Positions 57,171 to 64,000 of a stretch of DNA of 64,000 nt are shown here, piece after piece. Numbering within the stretch: the stretch's first letter is position 1; every line of letters begins with the position of its first letter. The notes below the pieces were generated by a model. The model saw only the letters and a list, made by a program, of their open reading frames with translations, made no database searches and was not told the origin of the DNA. Source of the DNA: Sepiola atlantica (taxonomy: Eukaryota > Mollusca > Cephalopoda > Sepiida > Sepiolidae); contig OY744521.1 of the NCBI GenBank assembly GCA_963556195.1, forward strand, positions 135,555,325-135,619,324, read 5' to 3'. The translations under genes and the position numbers were made by a program.

Positions 57171-57429
57171 AACATTAATTCAAATGTCTTGGCGGAAATT
57201 ACAAATTTGGCATAAAGCACTTGACATCAAAGATATGTTAAAAGGGGGCAAAAATTATATTACTAGTAATACTATTACTATTATTATTAGTAGTAGTAGT
57301 AGTAAACGCTAATGAGTAATATAAATACCAAAATAAAATTTCAACAAATTCAAACAATGAACTTTTCTTTTTCATATAAATAATAGGTTTTACTGAATGA
57401 AATTATGAGATGACGTCAATAGACGTCTC

Positions 57430-57940
57430 AGAAAATACCTAAGGAGACGTGTTGAAACATCCAAGCAGTCTCAGTGATCACGCCTACAAGTGGCTATTAT
57501 CTGTGCCATGTATTAATCGTGAAGTAATGAGCCCAAGAACCCTTGACGTTTTGACTGGGATATGCTGGAAAATGAAACGGTCAGTTAGTGTGTTGTATTT
57601 GTCATGTTTTCTGGTTTTGGCGAACTGAGCTGCAATGCCAGGATTGACAGCAAAATCCACAATTGTTGAGGGTTTTAAATGGTGAGAGTAAGTGGCATCA
57701 TGAGTGGCTTTCCAGCTCTAAAGCAAAAGAGCATCATGTTGTTGGGTCGGTGACCATCGCCTCTGACTAAGCTGACTGGCTTGAGAATTGATGCAAAACC
57801 GGCAGAATCGAGACTTTGCTTGACTACCTTATTGAGTGCAGAGTGAAGAGGCAGACAACCAGCACTGAATTTGCAGGACAAGGGTGCAGAGAAAATCATC
57901 AACAACAGATCAGTTTGGGGAAACAAGATTGGCTCCATGT
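57430..57940 (-). pseudogene. Retroelement-associated C-terminal fragment
   Basis: The minus frame 57,938-57,675 reads LHSALNKVVKQSLDSAGFAS, then ILKPVSLVRGDGHRPNNMML. This resembles a domain I recall from many molluscan retroelement proteins (AG--S-LEP-GL-RGDG-RPDG), with decay at the RPDG site. A shifted continuation to about 57,430 carries related C-terminal text. Assignment to an element class is uncertain. Confidence 0.55.
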
Positions 57941-58439
57941 CCAGTCTCCGGATGATTGTTGTTTGAGATTGGTCAGCCTCTAAAAGATGTGTGGTTGTCG
58001 TCCAAGTCTAAAGATGGGGGTTTCAAGTATGAGGAAGAATCCTGTCGACAAGACTTACTATATATATATAATGTTAAACATATAATGACCTATAAAATGA
58101 CTTACATGAAGATAATTTTCTTTGAAGTGTTTGAGAATGAAGATCAAAGGCTAAATGCTAAGGAGCGGTTTTTGATACAAGATTATGTGAAGTCGCATAT
58201 TCAACATCGTCCATAATCGTCAATTCATCCATGCAGTTCAGCCACAGCCAAGAGACAATTCAACATCATCTACAAGTGAAAAATCTAGATAAAGCCATGA
58301 AGACGCATCACAGAAGGAATTTATGACAAAAGAAACTACATTACGCTTTTAACCATTTACCAAGAATCCATCAGCCTAACAGGATGCACAAATTTCTGCC
58401 ATTACTAACCAATATAGTTTTACCAGTGTCGATCAGACA

Positions 58440-58865
58440 TGTGTGATGATGCATAGAAATGAAATCTGACCAGTGAGGGTTGCAGACATGCGTTGCATGG
58501 AGAGAAATGATATGAGAATGATACAATAGATGTGTAATGTTAATCCTAAAGACAGGCTTAGATCTGATGACATCAGAGGAAGATTAAATCTGGACAGTAT
58601 AGGAAGATGTGTGCAGAACAGGAGACTTCGGTGGTTTTGTCATGTTGAAAGAATAGATATGATTTCTTGGCTTAGTAGATGTAGAACAGTTGAGGTAGTA
58701 GGGTCAGTTTGTAGGGGAAGTCCAAGGAAATCATGTGAGAAACCTATAAGAATGGATTTGAGAGAAAATAAAAGACCTGCTTAGAGATATGTTAGTTTGG
58801 AAGTCAATTTCTAAAACCTGTTTAACACATGCCAGCATGTAAAACGGACGTTAAACCGACTATTA
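58440..58865 (+). pseudogene. LINE RT C-terminus and 3' end, best-preserved copy
   Basis: An 84-codon frame (58,530-58,784) reads NPKDRLRSDDIRGRLNLDSI, GRCVQNRRLRWFCHVERID and MDLRENKRPA, with RCRTVEVVGSV between. It ends with gccagcatgtaaaacggacg then ttaaaccgac and an (ATT)n tail. This is the reference for the broken copies at 22.2, 30.7, 36.9 and 55.0 kb. Confidence 0.82.
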
Positions 58866-59109
58866 TTATCATTATCATTATTATTATGTTGATGCAAGGA
58901 GGCTGCTGAATCCATTGGATAAAATGTAAAAATCTGAAGAAATAATTCAGTTCTTCCAGATCTCAGTTACAGAGTAACTATGTATACATGCCAATCTCAT
59001 TTTTATAATTGTAGTTTACCATCCACTGCTCGATGCCTACAAGACATTATGTATTTTCATTGTAAGGGGCGTGAGGAAGGGTGATCATTATTATTTTATC
59101 TAACTTAGC

Positions 59110-59640
59110 TCATTGCATTCATTGACCAAAACATTCGCTAATTTTTCACTCACCTTTCATCAAAATAAAAACTGCTGTGTAAAATATCTAATTGAAACGC
59201 ATATAAACAACATGCAATGGAGGAAAAAATATGAATATTTATATAGACGAAGAAATGCAGAAAGAAGCTTAATATTAACAGATATATCAACGACATTGTT
59301 CGAAAAAAGAGAATAACGTGGTTTCAACATATTTTCCGGCTACCAGACTCCAGCTATGTAAAGAAATCATACAAAGAAACTTTCATTTAAGAGAACGACC
59401 ACTAAAGAGATTGGCTGACCAGATAAGGGTTGTTAAGGATATGCTGCCCTGACAGTTGAAAAACTGGCCCAAGATCATGAAAAGAGGTAGAAGTTTGTTC
59501 TCAAGAATGTGCAAAAGCTCTCTAGAGTATGCACATAAGTCAAAAGTTAAGAATATTTGCACAACACAGAAGAGCCGTTACTCTAAATATGTCAGGACGG
59601 CAGATTTACCAGTCGAAAAAGTATGTAGGTCTTGAAAAGT
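59110..59640 (+). pseudogene. Second type of LINE RT C-terminal fragment
   Basis: Frame-shifted plus text reads WFQHIFRLPDSSYVKKSYKE, then ERPLKRLADQIRVVKDML and LKNWPKIMKRGRSLF. The order resembles the post-RT C-terminus (W-GH--R-PD and RP--R--DQI) of LINE proteins. It is broken by several stops. Confidence 0.55.
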
Positions 59641-59649
59641 TTTGTTCTC

Positions 59650-61000
59650 ATGGCATTACTTTGAACTTGCAATATTAGATCTACAACTCTGGCAAATCAA
59701 GCTACATAGAACTGGGAAGGGATATAATGGGTGAGAACTTAACACGAGTGTTAGAAATATGTGCGTTTCTTCAAAGTTCCATTTTGTGTCTGTTGATGCA
59801 TGTTTTACCTTTTTAGGTTAAGCTGTAATTGTAGAGAAAGCAGACATACTTCAGGGATTTTCAGCTTAGCACAAGTCGTGCTTCTTAAGGTGGGCCAACA
59901 GCCTTTGTAGGCCGTTGATTGTTGTTGTTATTGTAATCTTCACAAAGGCGCGTAGGTGTGTCACTCAAAAAACAACTTTCTCTGGTGTTTTGATTGTCCA
60001 GTTCACTATTTTTGTATTAGAAATTAGGATTTGACAATAACTCATTCAGTGTATCGTTTCGAAGGAGCGGGAATCATTTTTACTGGTTGAAAATGTCGAG
60101 TTAACAGGTTTATGTTAAATAATGTTCTTTTAATTTCAGGGCCCCTGCTGCGTTTGTGTGGACATTGGAGAAAGTAATTGATTTTAATGAAGCCCATTCC
60201 CTTCAGTACTAAAAGAGAAAGAATTGAAAAGGGAAGAAGAGGAAAGAGTATGCCAAACAAACGGAGAAAGAAAGAGAGTAGCTTATACAAGCTAGTATTT
60301 TTTCACATTCGCTTGTCTCGCATATTTATTTATTAATCTACCACAGATTAACTGGTTCATATGTTTTACATATAAAATCCGTTGGATCATTTAATGCCTG
60401 GACACAAACTTTTGCAAATGATTGATACGAAACGTGTCATTGAAGCCGAGTACACAAATAAATATGATTGACAAAGACAGTTTTTAGCCAACTCATCTCG
60501 TGACTTGGGGTTAAATTTTATTGTTGGTAATGCTCCAATAGCTTCCTTTTATTTTTATTTTGCCTCGCACTTGTTCAGCGTTTCATATGCCAACGTGTAT
60601 GCCTGACCTAACGTTTCCTCTATGGTTTTAATGGGCTGGTTTTATTGGTTCTACTGGACTGTTAAATTAACCGCAGTCACATATGGCAGGTGAAGAAAAC
60701 AAACACGCGCGCACACACAAAAGAGTAAACAAACAGATATAGGTCAGACAAAATAGAGTCAGAAATTACCAGGTGAATCATCTATATCACTTTTTTTAGA
60801 AACTTATTTTGTATGAAGGTAAACTAGAATACAAGAATACATATGAAAAATATTACAGCATCATCAAGTTATGATTGAAGCAGACTGTGTCAAAAATCAA
60901 ACATGTCCAACTAAAATGATACTTGTAACACTTATTGACTAATCTTTCGGATTATTAGATTGACACATTCAGTTTATTGTTATTATCATTATTTACTCAC
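59650..61000. other. Spacer, no feature recognised
   Basis: The sequence is AT-rich with a CA-rich run near 60,700. No gene or RNA is supported. Confidence 0.45.
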
Positions 61001-61004
61001 TAGA

Positions 61005-61310
61005 AGTTCTCACACGAGTCAGTATCAGTGATTTCTCACTGACAATAAAAGTAGTGTTCCCTGGAGTCTGAGAGACAACAAGTCTTCCCAGATTTCCAGA
61101 ACTCTCCATCTCTTTCAGTAATCGTTGATAATCATTTTGTATTATTTCAACAGCCGTTTACCATTGATTTATCGTTGGCAATGACCGTTGGCTTTCTCTG
61201 GAATTTGAGTGGCAATAAGTCTCTCCAAAGTTCCAGTACTCTCTGCACGTTTCCAGTCGAGTTCTGGTTGATGCCCTCTCTCCTCGGTCTTTCCATCCTC
61301 TTTTACTTCC
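61005..61310 (-). repeat. About 300-bp dispersed repeat, inverted third copy
   Basis: The reverse complement aligns with 56,445-56,770 along its full length. Confidence 0.75.
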
Positions 61311-61671
61311 AGTGAACTCATGTAATATTCTTTCTATATATCTTTTTCTATTTCTACTTACACATTATTGGTCGATGGTTGATGGTTATGTAAGTTGGTT
61401 TCTGCATTCGAGGGGTTTTTCTTAATATTTCAGCTGTTTTCATCAGTGCTGTGCATTATATGGTGTCGATCCTCCATTTAATTCTAAGTTATCCTAGTCT
61501 TTATTTCATGCTTTCGGGAAGTGTTTCTACAATCATTAGTACAATAGTAATTTTCTTCATGTTTCATATTCTTTTCAGTTCAGTTTTCTGCCTCCTTGAC
61601 GTTCACCTTTTGATATGCTGGGACAACGAAGTCTATGATTTAGCAGTTTTTTTTCCTTCGTTTATTTTATT

Positions 61672-61915
61672 TACTAATGAGTCACCACTTATCAGGTGTG
61701 AAAACCACTCAAGATTAATGGGACGGGTAGATTGTCAGTTGAACGATGATGAATATTATGAGAGGATTGAAAATAATGAATGGAATGAATACAATTTGAT
61801 CACATTAAAACGGTTTATGACAGATGTTCAGTGACATTCGATTTGAAGATGACCATGTTGAAGCCCTCAAGGAAGCAATCTGGTGACAGAGTGTTCAACA
61901 GATGGGAAGCACGTC
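61672..61915 (-). mobile_element. Jockey-like LINE 3' end
   Basis: The sequence ttactaatgagtcaccactt and then tattatgagaggattgaaaa aligns with 26,845-27,110. It joins abruptly to another LINE type at about 61,915. Confidence 0.75.
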
Positions 61916-62900
61916 TGATCTCCTTGCGTGTCCGTTTGTAATTCCATGTTGCAGAGGATTTTATGATTTTCGTTTTCCACTACTTTCTACAGTTTGTATG
62001 CATACAATTCTTCAGTGTATTCAAAGTGCAAACGTTTGCATAGTTCCAAGTGTACTGCCTTCTCCACACAATCATGTCTGCATTTGTTGTCCATTTATGC
62101 TAGTTTGCTGCATTCACTCATGCTTTTATTTATCATTTCGTCTCTTTGTCTGCAAAGTCTACATTTACTGTTTTCTAGGGGTTTTGTCTATCTAATATAG
62201 TTTATATAGTTGTTTTTTTTTCTCACGTTTTCGCTTCCAGTTTTACTGTTTTGTATTTCTCCTTTTATCAGTTATTTTTGCAGCAATAATTAGCCATTTT
62301 GTATTTTGTGTGGATGATACGATAAAAGAACTAAAAAAAAATCATAACCCACTCTTCTATATTTAGTCCTCTTCCCTCTTCTTTTCTTTTACATAGAGTC
62401 AGCTAGTATCATTTTTCGGGCGCAGTGCATTGTCATTGGTTTCATAGTTCTTTGGTCCAGGTACTTGAGTTCTTCTTTTGTCCAGGTTATGAAGGATCCC
62501 AAATATCTTACTAGGGATACTTCCCAGGTGTTTATTCCTTTTATTATGCTTCTACTATATAATTTTGCTTCACAGAGTTTTCTTGTCCATCTCAGGTATT
62601 CGCTTTCAATCTTCTTTCAATTCTGGTGATTTAATGGCGTCTGCTTCAAAACCTCCCAGATATTTATAAGTTTCATGTGTGCCAATTACTTTCATCTCTT
62701 CTTTGTTGGACAGTTTTATGCTGTCTCAAGTTTCCCCTCTTTGCATCTCAATTACTGTACACTTTTCCATTCCGAAGATTCTAATTGTTTTTAGATTTTT
62801 TAGCTCTTTTCGCTTTTTTAAAAACAGTTTCACCTCGTCTATATACATGACGTGGTTTAGTTTTTCTTGTGTCTTAATTTATATCCGACATGGCACCTGT
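61915..62900 (-). pseudogene. R2/R4-like LINE C-terminal pseudogene
   Basis: From the right on the minus strand: IRIFGMEKCTVIEMQRGE, EMKVIGTHETYKYLGG, then IPEMDKKTL and decayed STWTKEL. Further left is KCRLCRQRDEM, MSECSKLA and CRHDCVEKAVHLELCKRL. These follow the order of the post-RT region and the C-terminal Cys/His-rich domain of R2/R4-type LINE proteins (YKYLG, WT-EEL, CRLC, H---C). The copy is riddled with stops and frameshifts. It is the same general type as the relic at 1.4-2.0 kb. Confidence 0.72.
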
Positions 62901-62909
62901 CACTATTAT

Positions 62910-63115
62910 TATTATTATAAGCAACTTGATCGCTCATGTCAATCAACATAGCTGGGTTTCTCAAACCTTTCTTTTCTGCACGTCAAATGAAAAAAAACAA
63001 CAAATTAACCTTAAATTGCAATAAAATAATTAAAAAATGAAAATATTCAGGTTTATGATGATGATCGATATCAGCTAAGAAATAACTGGAACACTTTAGC
63101 AAAATAAAAAGTGTA
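62910..63115. other. Spacer
   Basis: Simple-sequence ATT and A-rich tracts only. Confidence 0.5.
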
Positions 63116-63122
63116 AAAAGTG

Positions 63123-63205
63123 TCTAGTGTGAGATTCGAACATTGAAAGCTGACATAAAACTGAACCAAAGTCGAACGTTTTATACACTCGGCCATCGAA
63201 CAAAC
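63123..63205 (-). pseudogene. Class II tRNA-like sequence (Leu/Ser type)
   Basis: The minus strand carries GATGGCCGAGTG (63,197-63,186), which is box A of Leu/Ser tRNAs. After a long variable region comes GTTCGAATCTC (63,141-63,131), box B. Spacing of about 83 nt fits a class II tRNA. The acceptor ends do not pair and the anticodon arm is unclear, so it is a pseudogene or a SINE head. Confidence 0.6.
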
Positions 63206-63209
63206 GAAA

Positions 63210-64000
63210 ATAGTTTGTCAACTTTATCTACTTATAGTGTCTATGAGTTTAGCATAGGGATCTCTCCGTATTGATCTAAGATTGTTTCTTTATTGTAGAC
63301 AATCGAACTAAGTTCCAATAATAAAAAAATAATAAATATGCACAATGATTTAACTTACAAAAAAGAAATAAAATCAATCTTGATTTATTTTTATATCTTC
63401 ATTTATTTTTTCTTACTGGTAGTGAACAGATTATCATAAGTAAGTATGTTGTTTGGTCGGCTGGACAGGGAACGGTTAAAATGACATTGTTTCTAATGTT
63501 ATTTTTACGTACATTTAATTTTGAAAAAGAAGTTTTCTTGAACCTTTTTTTAAAACTCATGACATTAGAATAACAGTGCAACAAAATTAAATGTCTTGTC
63601 ACAATTATTGTTGTTTTGAAAATGATAAAGATAAGAGGTAAGTGATTATTGTTTAAAATTTGCAGGGATGGGAAGAGGTAAACCGAAAGGGCAAAACAGA
63701 AGTATCAATTAACATGCTGGGGATTTAGCATTTGTTTAAAAGCGAATTAAGGGTTGAAATGTGAGCTCTTAAAAATATCTAGTATACTCTATCTCTGCCC
63801 TAATAATGCACATAAGATAAAATAAACATATCTTGGGTAGATTTCCACATTAATTATTGGTAATCAACACTGATTCAGCCAAATAAATTACTCCTGAAAA
63901 TTCACCACTAGTCCTGCCCTGAGCAGATCCAATGAACTGACCAGAAGAAGTTTTAATCCTTCAATCTCCTCATCTAATGAGACCACATTTTATATCCCTA
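63210..64000. other. Spacer to window end
   Basis: The sequence is AT-rich with no recognisable feature. Confidence 0.45.

Noticed and set aside
61451..62195. Plus-strand frames of 97-127 codons
   Set aside because: They are antisense to the LINE remnants at 61.67-62.9 kb and show no domain.

Overview
This window is repeat-dominated, AT-rich animal DNA, probably from a coleoid cephalopod such as an octopus (inference). The support is the combination of 5S rRNA-like fragments of molluscan type, tRNA-derived SINE heads, jockey-like LINEs, Penelope-like and Ty3/Gypsy elements, mariner/hAT DNA transposons and very frequent long (TA)n runs. No complete host gene is visible. The one good host candidate is a single minus-strand coding exon at 31,394-31,592 with clean splice sites and an AT-hook-like N-terminus. 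Almost all long reading frames elsewhere belong to mobile elements, and most are broken.

Layout. 1-3,700: a long hairpin, a decayed LINE reverse transcriptase, degenerate direct repeats and a LINE C-terminal scrap. 3,731-9,020: a nearly intact minus-strand Penelope-like element (PLE). It has two 852-bp direct repeats (pseudo-LTRs) that look identical by eye, each holding a hammerhead ribozyme, around an RT plus GIY-YIG reading frame. 9-15 kb: simple repeats, more hammerhead-like motifs, LINE 3' ends and a TTAGGG-like 22-bp tandem array. 15.8-19.1 kb: a plus-strand jockey-like LINE with endonuclease, RT and C-terminus, all frameshifted. 19.6-27.3 kb: a 5S-like relic, a short inverted-repeat transposon, LINE scraps, a frameshifted uncharacterised multicopy gene and a mariner relic. 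28.1-39.8 kb: two inverted copies of a 1.5-kb repeat bracket the putative host exon, hammerhead-bearing PLE remnants, a Gypsy pol pseudogene and a LINE split by a U2-headed SINE with a 16-bp target duplication. 40-46.6 kb: Tc1/mariner and LINE relics, an excellent hammerhead at 45.8 kb and two tRNA-derived SINEs. 46,773-50,102: a 3.3-kb hAT-like element with terminal inverted repeats and an 8-bp target duplication, itself carrying a second U2-headed SINE. 50-64 kb: a SINE, another 5S-like relic, a GC-richer unassigned block, a 1.4-kb minisatellite, LINE fragments and a class II tRNA-like sequence.

The most interesting theme is small structured RNA recruited into retroelements. Hammerhead motifs occur in intact and decayed PLE ends, and one half-hammerhead tail is fused to a tRNA-derived SINE. 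U2 snRNA 5' ends head a SINE family with at least two well-preserved copies, and 5S-like sequences occur twice. Family assignments rest on remembered motifs and visual alignment; no database search was run.
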